DNA of 35,733 nt from positions 1-35,733 of the forward strand of contig JACWEE010000008.1 of the NCBI GenBank assembly GCA_014653665.1, read 5' to 3'. The notes under the pieces were generated by a model. The model ran no database searches. It was not told the origin of the DNA and saw nothing but the letters and a program-made list of their open reading frames with translations. Source of the stretch: Pelagibacterales bacterium SAG-MED34 (GTDB lineage: Bacteria > Pseudomonadota > Alphaproteobacteria > Pelagibacterales > Pelagibacteraceae). This document shows, in pieces, positions 7,399-15,688 of the stretch (positions within the stretch are counted from its first letter, which is position 1; each line of letters opens with the position of its first letter). Position numbers and translations under genes: made by a program.

Positions 7399-8018
7399 TA
7401 TTGTATAGGCTCATCGTCTATGGAACGCCATAAATACCAAGTAGCTACGGAACAATATGGAGAAAATCTCTTTTTCAATCGATTTACATAGCTCATCGGC
7501 GGTAAATAGCTTTTTTTATAATTGTTTGAAATTGCTCTAAGTAAACCAATATCTTGAACAGGCCATATGTTAGATCTATTGTAAGTAAATAGTAATATCA
7601 TCTCTGCAGACCATCTGCCTATTTGTCTTAACTCAGATAAATAAAGAATTGCCTCCTCGTCTCCCATTTTTTTTATAACTCTTGGATTAAATGTTTTATT
7701 TACAAATTTTTTTGCCAACTCTTTAATTCCTTTAACTTTTTGTCTGCTTAAACCACATTTTTTCAACCTACTTGAGGTAATAGCATTCACTACTTTTGGA
7801 TTTATCTTTCCTCTACATTCTTTTTTGAACTTTAAAAATACAGAATTTGCTGCAGCGACACTTATCTGTTGTCCAATTATACTTTTACATAAAGATAAAA
7901 AAATATCTTTTCTTGTTGTTAAGGTTTTATCTTTATATTGAGAAATAAGTTTCTTCATTATCTTATCCTTAGAAAGATATTTTACTGCCTTTGACCAATA
8001 TATCGGAGGTTTACTCAT
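7395..8018 (-). CDS. DNA-3-methyladenine glycosylase II family (AlkA-like, HhH-GPD)
   Basis: A 207-residue base-excision repair glycosylase of the helix-hairpin-helix GPD superfamily. Seen: SIIGQQISVAAANSVFLKF (about 46-64) of the N-terminal helical part, the hairpin LRQIGRWSAEMIL (about 130-142) and the catalytic Asp156 in WPVQDIGLLRAI. No iron-sulfur Cys cluster is present, which separates it from Nth and MutY. The length matches the compact AlkA forms that lack the N-terminal TATA-like domain of E. coli AlkA. The ATG overlaps the DMT exporter's end as ATGAGTAA, so they are co-transcribed. Expected substrate is alkylated purine in DNA. Confidence 0.9.
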   Translation of the reverse strand: MSKPPIYWSKAVKYLSKDKIMKKLISQYKDKTLTTRKDIFLSLCKSIIGQQISVAAANSVFLKFKKECRGKINPKVVNAITSSRLKKCGLSRQKVKGIKELAKKFVNKTFNPRVIKKMGDEEAILYLSELRQIGRWSAEMILLFTYNRSNIWPVQDIGLLRAISNNYKKSYLPPMSYVNRLKKRFSPYCSVATWYLWRSIDDEPIQY

Positions 8019-8892
8019 TTTTAAAAATTAAGTTTGGTTTTTTCAGATAGATTTCTCTTCTAAATATAATTAATGAAGATAACACTACAAGTAATGAACC
8101 CAATAAAGTTTTATAAGATGGTATTTCATTCCAAATAAAATAACCAAATACAATTGCAAACACTAAGCTTAAATACTTAAGTGGAGTAACTAAAGAAACC
8201 TCTGAAAGTTTGTAGGATTGTCCAAGTAGTAAATTAGCAATACCTCCAAGCAAACCAATCATGCACAAAAGAATAAAATCTATTAATGTAGGCATTACCC
8301 ATCCAAATGGAATTGTAAACAAACCTAAAATAGATATCGCTACTGAAAAATAAAAAGAGATAAGCCAAACTGGTTCGGATGTAGATAACTGTCTGATAGC
8401 AATTGCAACATATGACATTCCTAAACAAAAAATTATTGGGTAAATATAATAAAAATTTAAATTCGAAATACCAGGTTGTGTAATAATTATTACACCTATA
8501 AAACCGATCAAAACTGCTAACCAACGATATTTACCAATTTTTTCTGACAAAAAATAAATTGATAAAATTGTTGCAAAAATTGGTGCTGCAAAAGAAATAC
8601 CTACTACAGTTGCCAGTGGTAAATTCCTTAGTGCAATAAATACTGATACTATTGCCATTAATCCTGCAGCGCATCTAAAGAAATGTAATTTAGGTCGATC
8701 TGTTTTATAAAAATTTGTGTAGTTTTCTTTTGGTATTAAAAAAAATATAGGTATTAGTCCGCAAATTCCTCTAAAAAAAAGAACTTCACCAACAGGATAA
8801 TTCTCAGACCACTTTACAAGCACATCCATCATTGAAAATGCACACACAGACAGAAACATGTACAAAAAGCCTAATTGATTTCTAGATAACAT
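8011..8892 (-). CDS. DMT superfamily transporter (EamA repeats)
   Basis: A 293-residue inner-membrane protein with ten hydrophobic segments in two EamA repeats (about 8-140 and 150-280). The N-terminal GFLYMFLSVCAFSMMDVLVKW and RGICGLIPIFF are typical of the family, as are SFAAPIFATILSIYFLSEKIGKYRW at the end of repeat 1 and the matching segment in repeat 2. Members export metabolites such as amino acids or take up S-adenosylmethionine; the substrate cannot be inferred here. It is first of a two-gene unit with the glycosylase and shares only 34 bases with divergent msrA. Confidence 0.9.
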   Translation of the reverse strand: MLSRNQLGFLYMFLSVCAFSMMDVLVKWSENYPVGEVLFFRGICGLIPIFFLIPKENYTNFYKTDRPKLHFFRCAAGLMAIVSVFIALRNLPLATVVGISFAAPIFATILSIYFLSEKIGKYRWLAVLIGFIGVIIITQPGISNLNFYYIYPIIFCLGMSYVAIAIRQLSTSEPVWLISFYFSVAISILGLFTIPFGWVMPTLIDFILLCMIGLLGGIANLLLGQSYKLSEVSLVTPLKYLSLVFAIVFGYFIWNEIPSYKTLLGSLLVVLSSLIIFRREIYLKKPNLIFKNE

Positions 8893-8926
8893 GGAATAGA
8901 TTATATTATTATTATAACATTAATCT

Positions 8927-9370
8927 ATGGAAATAGCAGTTTTAGCTTTGGGATGTTTCTGGGGTCCAGAAAAAAAATATGGACAATTAGATGGCATCTA
9001 CAGAACAGAGGTTGGATATTGTGGAGGAAACAGTCCTAATACAAACTATAGAGAAGTTTGTACAGGAACAACTAATCATGCGGAAGCTGTAAAATTAGAA
9101 TTTGATCCTAAAGTTATTACATACGAACAAATAATTAAGAGATTTTTTGAATTTCATGATCCAACTACACTAAACTCTCAAGGTCCTGATTTTGGAACAC
9201 AATACAGAAGCGAGATCTTCTACCTTAATGAAGAACAAAAAAATATTGCCCAAAAAGTAATAGACGAAGAAAATTTAAAGTTATCTGGAAAAGTTGTAAC
9301 TAAGCTATCTGAATTGAAAAATTACTGCACCGCTGAAGAGTATCATCAGAAGTATCTAGAAAAAAGATAG
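8927..9370 (+). CDS. msrA: Peptide-methionine (S)-S-oxide reductase
   Basis: A 147-residue repair enzyme that reduces methionine-S-sulfoxide in proteins, using thioredoxin. Catalytic Cys10 sits in GCFWG, which lies unusually close to the N-terminus. Other family marks are EVGYCGG, THAEAV-type NHAEAVKLEFDP, FFEFHDPTTLNSQGPDFGTQYRSEIF and the end EEYHQKYL. A Cys near residue 134 (NYCTAEEYHQ) is a candidate resolving cysteine. The start is certain: a TAA stop lies in frame two codons upstream. The ATG is only about 10 bases past a TATAAC box (8913-8918), so the message could be nearly leaderless. It heads a run with a sulfurtransferase and RND efflux genes, spaced 1-2 bases. Confidence 0.95.
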   Translation: MEIAVLALGCFWGPEKKYGQLDGIYRTEVGYCGGNSPNTNYREVCTGTTNHAEAVKLEFDPKVITYEQIIKRFFEFHDPTTLNSQGPDFGTQYRSEIFYLNEEQKNIAQKVIDEENLKLSGKVVTKLSELKNYCTAEEYHQKYLEKR

Positions 9371-9371
9371 A

Positions 9372-10187
9372 ATGTCACTTGTTACATCAGATTGGTTAGA
9401 AAATAATTTAAGTGACGTCAAAATAATTGACTGCTCATGGCATATGCCAGGAATTGATAGAAATCCTAAAGAGGAGTACTCTAAAAATCATATTCCTGGT
9501 GCAATTTTTTTTGACTTAGACAAGAATTCAGATCAAGATACAGATTTACCTCACATGCTTCCTGCAAAAGAGAAATGGGAAGAGATAGTATCTTCAATGG
9601 GCATATCAAATACCGATAGAATTGTAATTTATGATAACTCTGATGTTCTAAGTTCATGCAGAGGTTGGTACAATTTTATTTATTTTGGCCATGATAAACA
9701 CTTAGTAAGTGTTTTAAATGGTGGTTTAAAAAAATGGTTAATTGAAAATAGGAAAACAACAAGTGAAAAGACAATTTTAAATAACTCAACCTACAGAGCA
9801 ACAGAAGACAAAAATCTGGTAAAAAGTATTCATGAAATAAATGAAAACATTGAACAAAAAAATTTTACAATAATCGACGCAAGAAGTAAGGAAAGATTTA
9901 ATGGAAGTGTTCCAGATCCCAGAAAAAATGTGAGAAGTGGATCTATTCCAAACTCTGTATGTCTTCCATTTAAAGAAATTATAAATAGCTCAGACAACAC
10001 TTTTAAAGATGTAAGTGAGATCTCAAAAAAGTTTAGCGAAATTATTGATTTAAATGATGATAAAAGAGTTTTTTCATGTGGATCTGGTATAACAGCATGT
10101 GTTTTAGGTCTTGCATATTCCCTAGTAAATAATACATATTCTCCTACAGTTTATGATGGTTCATGGGCTGAATATGGAAGAATCTAA
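9372..10187 (+). CDS. sseA: Sulfurtransferase, tandem rhodanese domains (3-mercaptopyruvate type)
   Basis: A 271-residue cytoplasmic sulfurtransferase with two rhodanese domains. Domain 1 (about 1-125) is the inactive one, with KIIDCSWHMPG, HIPGAIFFDLD and the SSCRGWYNFIYFGH segment. Domain 2 (about 145-271) has IIDARSKERFNGS and the catalytic Cys236 in CGSGITAC. The CGSG-x-T loop marks 3-mercaptopyruvate sulfurtransferases, against CRKG-x-T in thiosulfate rhodaneses. It moves sulfur from 3-mercaptopyruvate to a thiol acceptor. It begins one base after the msrA stop and ends two bases before the efflux adaptor, so all belong to one transcript. Confidence 0.92.
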   Translation: MSLVTSDWLENNLSDVKIIDCSWHMPGIDRNPKEEYSKNHIPGAIFFDLDKNSDQDTDLPHMLPAKEKWEEIVSSMGISNTDRIVIYDNSDVLSSCRGWYNFIYFGHDKHLVSVLNGGLKKWLIENRKTTSEKTILNNSTYRATEDKNLVKSIHEINENIEQKNFTIIDARSKERFNGSVPDPRKNVRSGSIPNSVCLPFKEIINSSDNTFKDVSEISKKFSEIIDLNDDKRVFSCGSGITACVLGLAYSLVNNTYSPTVYDGSWAEYGRI

Positions 10188-10189
10188 AA

Positions 10190-11113
10190 ATGAAAAGATC
10201 TACTAAAATAACATCAATAATAGTAATTTTTTTTCTAATTATTGCAGGTGTTATCATTGCTCGTACAATGATTGGAAATCATTTTAAAAAAAAATTTAGC
10301 AAAAGACCACCGCCTGGTATTATAGTTAAAACAGTTGAACAAAGAAAATTTCAAAATATCATTGAAACCTTTGGAACAGCTGTTCCAATTAAAACACAGT
10401 CATACAATATTGAAAAATACGAAATTTTAGAAGAAATCAAATATAATACCAAAGTTAAGTCTGGTGATGTTATCGCAAAATTAAAAAATAGAACTATAGT
10501 AGCACCTTTCGATGGAGTAATTGGTAAAAGAAACTTTTCTGATGATATTAATGTTTCGGAAAGTTCTGTTGTAATTGATATCGAGGACGCTTCATCTTTA
10601 TTTATTGATGTTGATGTTCCAGAGGTATTCGCGCCATTCATAAAAAAAGGACTTGGTGTTGATGTAAAATTTTCTGGTAATAAGGAAAAAACTTATAACG
10701 GAATAGTAGACTCTTTAGCTAGCAAAATTGATGTTAGCAATAGATCTTTAAGACTTAGAGTTAAAATGCAAAATTCAAATTCTGAGATTTTGCCTGGTGC
10801 TTTAATGGAAGTCACAATAAAATATAATGAGAGAGTTTCGTTAGGAATACCAGATACAAGTGTAATCTTAGAAGGTAACAAGGTTTATATTTATAAAGTA
10901 GACAACGAGAATGTAACTAAAAGAGTTGAGGTCTTAGTCGGTAACAGAAATAAAGGTTTTCTTGAAGTAGAGTCTGGTTTAAACGAGGGTGATATAGTTG
11001 TTGCTGAAGGATTAAAAAAAGTAAGACCCAATGGAAAAATTAAACCTATAAAAGATGGGGAAAAAAAAGTAAGTCTAGTTGGGGAAAAAAAGAAAATAAA
11101 AGTAAATAATTAA
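10190..11113 (+). CDS. RND efflux periplasmic adaptor lacking the alpha-hairpin
   Basis: A 307-residue membrane-fusion protein of the HlyD/MexH type. An N-terminal membrane anchor (about 6-27) is followed by a basic, proline-rich stretch. The two halves of the lipoyl (barrel-sandwich) domain, ILEEIKYNTKVKSGDVIAKL and IVAPFDGVIGKRNFS, are joined directly at about residues 98-102. In the family the coiled-coil alpha-hairpin that reaches the outer-membrane channel sits exactly there. The beta-barrel (IDVDVPEVFAPFIKKG) and membrane-proximal domain (GIPDTSVI to ADGLKKV-type end VAEGLKKVRPNG) are complete. The reading frame is open throughout, so this is not a frameshift. It abuts the RND pump gene with no spacing. 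Inference: it stabilises the pump without docking to a TolC tube in the usual way. Confidence 0.88.
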   Translation: MKRSTKITSIIVIFFLIIAGVIIARTMIGNHFKKKFSKRPPPGIIVKTVEQRKFQNIIETFGTAVPIKTQSYNIEKYEILEEIKYNTKVKSGDVIAKLKNRTIVAPFDGVIGKRNFSDDINVSESSVVIDIEDASSLFIDVDVPEVFAPFIKKGLGVDVKFSGNKEKTYNGIVDSLASKIDVSNRSLRLRVKMQNSNSEILPGALMEVTIKYNERVSLGIPDTSVILEGNKVYIYKVDNENVTKRVEVLVGNRNKGFLEVESGLNEGDIVVAEGLKKVRPNGKIKPIKDGEKKVSLVGEKKKIKVNN

Positions 11114-14100
11114 ATGTATTTAACTGATGTTAGTATTAGAAGACCTGCATTGTCATGGGTACTATCCTTAATATTAGTAGTCTTTGGAACTTTTGTTTTT
11201 TCAAAATTACCTGTGAGAGAACTCCCCTCTGGTCTGCAACCCCCTGTGGTTCAAGTTCAAGTGAAATATGCTTCAGCTTCAGCTCCTATTGTTGATGAAG
11301 AGGTAACACAAGTAATAGAGGAGGTTATCGGTGGTGCAGAGGGAATAAAAAATATAGATGCTAAATCAGAAAATGGAAAAAGTACTATAAATATCGAATT
11401 TGATACTGATATTGACCTTGATAATGCGGCAAACGATGTAAGAGAGAGAGTTGCAAGGATTGTCGGAAGATTGCCAGCTGAGTCTGAGGCCCCAAGAATA
11501 CTCAAACAATCTGCGGGTTTTACAACTACGATGTGGCTTGCCTTATCCTCAGAAACCTGGAGCGATCTTGAGCTTGGAGATTATGCGGAGCGATATTTAG
11601 TTGATCAGTTTTCTAGCATTAAAAATGTCGGCCGAATAAGAACAGGTGGTCTTAGGGAACAGAGTATAAGAGTATGGATAGATCCAATCAAATTAGCTGC
11701 AAATAATTTAACTATTCAAGAAGTAGAAAGATCTTTAAGAAATGAAAATGTTCGATTACCTGCAGGCACACTTGAAGCTGAAAATATAGATTTAACGATC
11801 AATATTGATAAATCATACAATGACTTAGAAAAACTTAAGGGGCTACCAATTAAGAAGGCTAAAGACAACATAGTAAGACTGTCGGATATTGCAAATTTAG
11901 AATTAGGTCCTGTCACAGAGAAAGTTTTATTTAGAGCTCAAAGTAAAGGAGCGCTAAATTTAAAAACCATGGGTATAGGAATTTATGCGAGAAGTGGGGC
12001 TTCAACTGTTGAACTATCAAAAGATGTTGAAAAAAAAATCAAAGAAATAAGAAAAACATTACCTGGAGATTTAAATTTGGAAATAGCTTTTAATAGGGCT
12101 ACTTATATTGGTGAAGCAATAAATGAAGTTTATAAAACCTTAGCTATAGCCTTTATACTTGTTGTAATAATAATTTATTTATTCTTAGGAAATTTAAAAG
12201 CAGTTATTGTTCCTGCAATAGCTTTACCTGTAAGTCTAATTGCAACATTCTTAGGATTATACATATTTGATTTATCGATTAATATATTTGTCTTATTAAG
12301 TTTTATATTGGCAATTGGTATTATAACTGATGATTCAGTCATTATGACCGATGCGATATATAGAAGAATTGAAAATGGTGAGACACCGCTTGTAGCAGCA
12401 TATAAAGGCTCAAAACAAATTACATTTGCTATTATAGCAACGACTCTTATTTTGGTTGCAGTATTTTTACCTTTAATTTTTATTGAAGGTATTGCTGGTA
12501 CTTTATTTAAAGAAACTGCAATAGCATTATCATTTGCAATAGTAGTATCATCATTTGTTGCTCTAACACTTTCACCAATGCTAGGTAGTAAATTTCTTGA
12601 TAAAAAGAAAAAGTCTAATTTCTTGACAAGAGGATTTGATAAATTTTTTCAAGGCTTTTTAAAATTTTACACTGAAACATTAGGATTTTGGATGAACAAA
12701 AAGAAAACAATAATAACATTCATAATTATTATCATAGTTGCTTCTGGGGGTTTATATAACTATACAAAAAAAGAATTGTTACCATTGGAAGATCGTGGAG
12801 TTTACTTAGTTATAGGATTCACTGATGAGGGAAGTTCATTCCAATATACTCAAAAAAGAGCGGAGGATGTTGAAAAAAGACTAATTCCACTGCTTGATGG
12901 CGATAATAGTCCATACAATAGATTTTTAATGATAGTTCCAGGTTTTGGCTCAGAAAATAGCTTTTTAATAATCTCACTTTTAGACAATTGGAAAAATAGA
13001 AAACAGAACTCTCAAACAATAATGAGACAGGCAATTGGAAAAATAGTTACAGTACCTCAAACACTAGCTTTTCCGATTTCTCCTCAGTCCATAAGAGTTT
13101 CTAGTTACAATAAGCCTGTTCAAATGGTTATTTATGGAAATACTTATGAAGAGCTAGAACAAATACAGTCTCAAGTTATTAGAATGTTAAGAAAGAATAG
13201 AAATTTATCAAGACTTGAGTCGGACTACACCAGAAATAAACCTGAAGTAAATATAAAAATTAATAAAAATAAAGCAAAAGACTTAGGGATATCAACTGAA
13301 GCAATTGGTCAAACTTTAGAAACTTTGTATGGGGGTAAAACGGTCACAAAATTTAATAAACTTGGAAAAGAATACCCAATTATTTTACAACAATATTTAG
13401 AAGATAGAAAAAACAAAGAAAGTTTGAGTAAAATATTTGTGCGATCGGAAAAAACCGGAAATTTAGTTTCTCTCTCTAATCTTGTTGAGTTTAAAGAAAA
13501 AGGAACAGCAAGTAAGTTATCTAGATATAATAGACAACGTGCTGTTACAATATCTGCCAACTTAAGTGAAGGTTATACCTTAACTGAAGCAATTAAATAT
13601 TTAGAGGAAACGATGGCTAATGTTGCTCCGGATAAGCAAATTACCTGGAAAGGAAAGTCTGAGGAATTAAAAGAAACAAGTAATGAACTTTATATTATAT
13701 TTGCTTTAGCATTGTTGACTGCTTATCTTGTAATGTCAGCTACTTTTAATTCGTTTATCCACCCATTTATAATTATATTAACTGTTCCTCTTGCAGTATT
13801 TGGAGGGTTAATATTTATTCTATTCTTAAATTCATCAATAAATATATTTTCACAAATAGCCTTGGTAATACTCATTGGTATTTCAACAAAAAATAGTATT
13901 CTTATAGTTGATTATGCAAATCAATTAAGAACTAAAGGTAAAGAAATTGAAAAAGCAGTAAAAGAAGCCTGCAGTTTAAGATTTAGACCAATTATAATGA
14001 CATCCCTAAGTACAATGATTGCGATGTTGCCTTTAGTTATTGGGAATATTGGCCCAGGGGCTGGAGAAGGTTCGAGACTTGCTGTAGGTGCAACTATACT

Positions 14101-14224
14101 TGGTGGAATGATAATTTCTACCTTCTTTACTTTATATGTAACTCCGACGATGTATTTAACTTTAGCGAAAAATACGAAGAGAATTGATGCAGTTGATATA
14201 GAGCTTAAAAAACAATTAAACTAA
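11114..14224 (+). CDS. RND-family efflux permease (AcrB/MexF-like, HAE1)
   Basis: A 1036-residue proton-driven inner-membrane pump, of normal length for the family: 12 membrane segments and two large periplasmic loops. N-terminus MYLTDVSIRRPALSWVLSL is typical. The proton relay is present: Asp406-Asp407 in IITDDSVIMTDA (membrane helix 4) and Lys926 in ISTKNSILIVDYA (helix 10). Porter and docking domains appear intact, with LPAESEAPRI and FPISPQSIRV in the expected places. It starts at the base after the adaptor stop (TAA/ATG). No outer-membrane factor gene follows. Substrate is unknown; this branch exports drugs, lipophilic toxins or lipids. The stop interlocks with that of the opposite-strand lipoprotein. 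Confidence 0.94.
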   Translation: MYLTDVSIRRPALSWVLSLILVVFGTFVFSKLPVRELPSGLQPPVVQVQVKYASASAPIVDEEVTQVIEEVIGGAEGIKNIDAKSENGKSTINIEFDTDIDLDNAANDVRERVARIVGRLPAESEAPRILKQSAGFTTTMWLALSSETWSDLELGDYAERYLVDQFSSIKNVGRIRTGGLREQSIRVWIDPIKLAANNLTIQEVERSLRNENVRLPAGTLEAENIDLTINIDKSYNDLEKLKGLPIKKAKDNIVRLSDIANLELGPVTEKVLFRAQSKGALNLKTMGIGIYARSGASTVELSKDVEKKIKEIRKTLPGDLNLEIAFNRATYIGEAINEVYKTLAIAFILVVIIIYLFLGNLKAVIVPAIALPVSLIATFLGLYIFDLSINIFVLLSFILAIGIITDDSVIMTDAIYRRIENGETPLVAAYKGSKQITFAIIATTLILVAVFLPLIFIEGIAGTLFKETAIALSFAIVVSSFVALTLSPMLGSKFLDKKKKSNFLTRGFDKFFQGFLKFYTETLGFWMNKKKTIITFIIIIIVASGGLYNYTKKELLPLEDRGVYLVIGFTDEGSSFQYTQKRAEDVEKRLIPLLDGDNSPYNRFLMIVPGFGSENSFLIISLLDNWKNRKQNSQTIMRQAIGKIVTVPQTLAFPISPQSIRVSSYNKPVQMVIYGNTYEELEQIQSQVIRMLRKNRNLSRLESDYTRNKPEVNIKINKNKAKDLGISTEAIGQTLETLYGGKTVTKFNKLGKEYPIILQQYLEDRKNKESLSKIFVRSEKTGNLVSLSNLVEFKEKGTASKLSRYNRQRAVTISANLSEGYTLTEAIKYLEETMANVAPDKQITWKGKSEELKETSNELYIIFALALLTAYLVMSATFNSFIHPFIIILTVPLAVFGGLIFILFLNSSINIFSQIALVILIGISTKNSILIVDYANQLRTKGKEIEKAVKEACSLRFRPIIMTSLSTMIAMLPLVIGNIGPGAGEGSRLAVGATILGGMIISTFFTLYVTPTMYLTLAKNTKRIDAVDIELKKQLN

Positions 14225-14820
14225 AATATAATATATTTTTTAGTAGTAAGTGATTTTCGACAATTGTTAAGCTGTGCCTTGTATTTCTTGGACTGATTTT
14301 CAACTTTTTTTGCTAAAAGAATAATTTTTTGATTCTTTTTATAATTTTTGTAATTTCCCCAGCCCTCATGATAAGCAACATATTGTTTAAAAGCATCATT
14401 TTTTGGGATTTTTAGGATCTTTTCTGTTTTGTTTGTATACCAACCAATAAAATCTACACTATCTCTAAATCTTGTCCTAGTTGCATACTTGTTTCCTGTT
14501 TCCTCTTTGTATTGCTTCCAGGTTCCTCTAATTGCTTGAGAATAACCAAAAGAACTTGACGGTCTTTTATAAGGAATAACTTTAAATAATTTTTGTCTAG
14601 GTGGTTTTGCCAACCAATCAAAATCTGACTCCATTTTAATTATAGCAAGTTGCAAATTAATAGGAGTGCCCCATTTTTCTTCAGTTTTTTTGGCATGTTT
14701 ATACCAAAGATATCTTTCTGAAAAAATTGAACAGCCATCAGCAGTATTTTTGGGAATTGAGGAGCAAGCAGAAAATATAAAAAAGATTAAAAATAAATAT
14801 ATATTTTTGTTTCGAATCAT
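14221..14820 (-). CDS. Lipoprotein with lytic-transglycosylase (SLT)-like domain
   Basis: A 199-residue lipoprotein; the lipobox is FSAC with Cys19. The domain resembles goose-lysozyme/SLT transglycosylases: LQLAIIKMESDFDW carries the candidate catalytic Glu64, followed by SSSFGYSQAIRGTWKQYKEETG, where Gly-Tyr-Ser-Gln-Ala matches the usual GLMQ-type motif in altered form, and by YVAYHEGWGNY near the end. Such enzymes cut peptidoglycan glycan strands with formation of anhydro-muramic acid, in the periplasm. That product class fits with the AmgK/MurU recycling genes at 16396-18022, though this link is inference. It follows the nuclease gene after 8 bases. The last residues are Lys/Ile-rich and not conserved-looking. 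Confidence 0.8.
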   Translation of the reverse strand: MIRNKNIYLFLIFFIFSACSSIPKNTADGCSIFSERYLWYKHAKKTEEKWGTPINLQLAIIKMESDFDWLAKPPRQKLFKVIPYKRPSSSFGYSQAIRGTWKQYKEETGNKYATRTRFRDSVDFIGWYTNKTEKILKIPKNDAFKQYVAYHEGWGNYKNYKKNQKIILLAKKVENQSKKYKAQLNNCRKSLTTKKYIIF

Positions 14821-14828
14821 TTTTAATA

Positions 14829-15344
14829 TTATCTATTTTTTTTTCTCCAAATCCAAGGATATTCGAATTGCATTTGCCATAAACCCAAGGAAAATTTTTT
14901 TGCATAAATCTGGTGTTTTCTAAATTTTCCATTTGAATATTTAGGATAATCAAATGCATAACCATTTTTAACCATAAAAACTGAGAGACTTTTACTTTTT
15001 ACAAAACATTCTCCAATTAATCTACTATATTGATCTTTATTTTTTTCTATTCGACAATTGACAATCTGATTTCCAATTTTTTCAACAAGTTTTTCTTTGG
15101 ATAGCTTTCCACATGGAATTTTGACATTATTTAGAACACATAATTGTTTTTTTCCAAAAAAATAGCTTTCAGGGGCATCAATTCCACTAAAACGAATTTT
15201 CTTATTGTTAATTTTGAGTGTATCGCCATCTATAATTTTTGCCTTGCCAGAAATTAAAAAATAATTATGGTCTGAAGAAACTGAGGGAATATTATTAAAT
15301 AAGAGAAAAAAAAAACTAATTAAAATCAGTTTTTGCTTTTTCAT
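14829..15344 (-). CDS. Secreted thermonuclease-family (SNase-like) nuclease
   Basis: A 171-residue protein with an N-terminal signal peptide (hydrophobic 5-17, probable cleavage around SVSS, residue 24). The staphylococcal-nuclease fold is clear: KIIDGDTLKINNKKIRFSGIDAPE gives the calcium-binding Asp residues, the first catalytic Arg and the catalytic Glu, and KDQYSRLIGECFV supplies the second Arg. The Ala-Phe-Asp-Tyr near 130 matches the AYR-type end of the family. Four Cys residues suggest disulfides in the periplasm. It would degrade DNA or RNA outside the cytoplasm, perhaps for phosphorus or nucleoside supply. The start, needed for the signal peptide, overlaps the upstream zeta gene by 29 bases. 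Confidence 0.88.
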   Translation of the reverse strand: MKKQKLILISFFFLLFNNIPSVSSDHNYFLISGKAKIIDGDTLKINNKKIRFSGIDAPESYFFGKKQLCVLNNVKIPCGKLSKEKLVEKIGNQIVNCRIEKNKDQYSRLIGECFVKSKSLSVFMVKNGYAFDYPKYSNGKFRKHQIYAKKFSLGLWQMQFEYPWIWRKKNR

Positions 15345-15624
15345 TTAATTCGTCCATTTTTTTTCGTAGATCTTCATCTGAGATGTTTTTTTCCTTCAAA
15401 TCCTCTTTAATTTTTCGAAAAACATCTTGATCTCCTGCTTCAGCAAAATCTGCTTTTATTACTGATTGAATGTACTCTTTTTCTTGATCTGAATTAAAAC
15501 TTAATATTTGAGATACCCATTCTCCCAAATATTTATTTCGTCTAGCACTAACTTTGAATTGAAGCTCTTGATCATGAGCAAATTTCTTTTCAAAACTTTT
15601 TTTTCTATCTTCAAATGAACTCAT
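15316..15624 (-). CDS. F1-ATPase inhibitor, zeta subunit (DUF1476)
   Basis: A 102-residue, mostly helical and highly charged protein of the DUF1476 family, which in Alphaproteobacteria is the zeta subunit that blocks reverse rotation and ATP hydrolysis by F1. Family marks are SFEDRKKSFEKKFAHDQELQFKV (inhibitory N-terminal segment), ARRNKYLGEWVSQIL, and the four-helix body with KADFAEAGDQDVFRKI. The gene restricts the lineage to Alphaproteobacteria. It heads a minus-strand unit with the nuclease and lipoprotein genes and is divergent from gpmA across 64 AT-rich bases. Confidence 0.92.
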   Translation of the reverse strand: MSSFEDRKKSFEKKFAHDQELQFKVSARRNKYLGEWVSQILSFNSDQEKEYIQSVIKADFAEAGDQDVFRKIKEDLKEKNISDEDLRKKMDELNEKAKTDFN

Positions 15625-15688
15625 TTCAACAAATTAAAAAGATTTAGCTTTATGTCAATCTAATTTAATTTATATTTATGGTAAATTT

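Noticed and set aside
8234-8524. Minus-strand 96-codon frame inside the DMT transporter gene
   Set aside because: Out-of-frame reading on the same strand; hydrophobic look comes from the T-rich codons of the real gene.
10190-11113. Frameshift or assembly deletion as the cause of the short adaptor
   Set aside because: The frame is continuous, both lipoyl halves meet cleanly and the junctions with flanking genes are perfect; a natural hairpin loss is simpler.
12819-13034. Minus-strand 71-codon frame inside the RND pump gene
   Set aside because: Antisense shadow of a clear conserved gene; no start signal, no family resemblance.
14666-14965. Frames overlapping the lipoprotein and nuclease genes on both strands
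   Set aside because: They cover the ends of two well-supported genes and lack start signals or conserved motifs.
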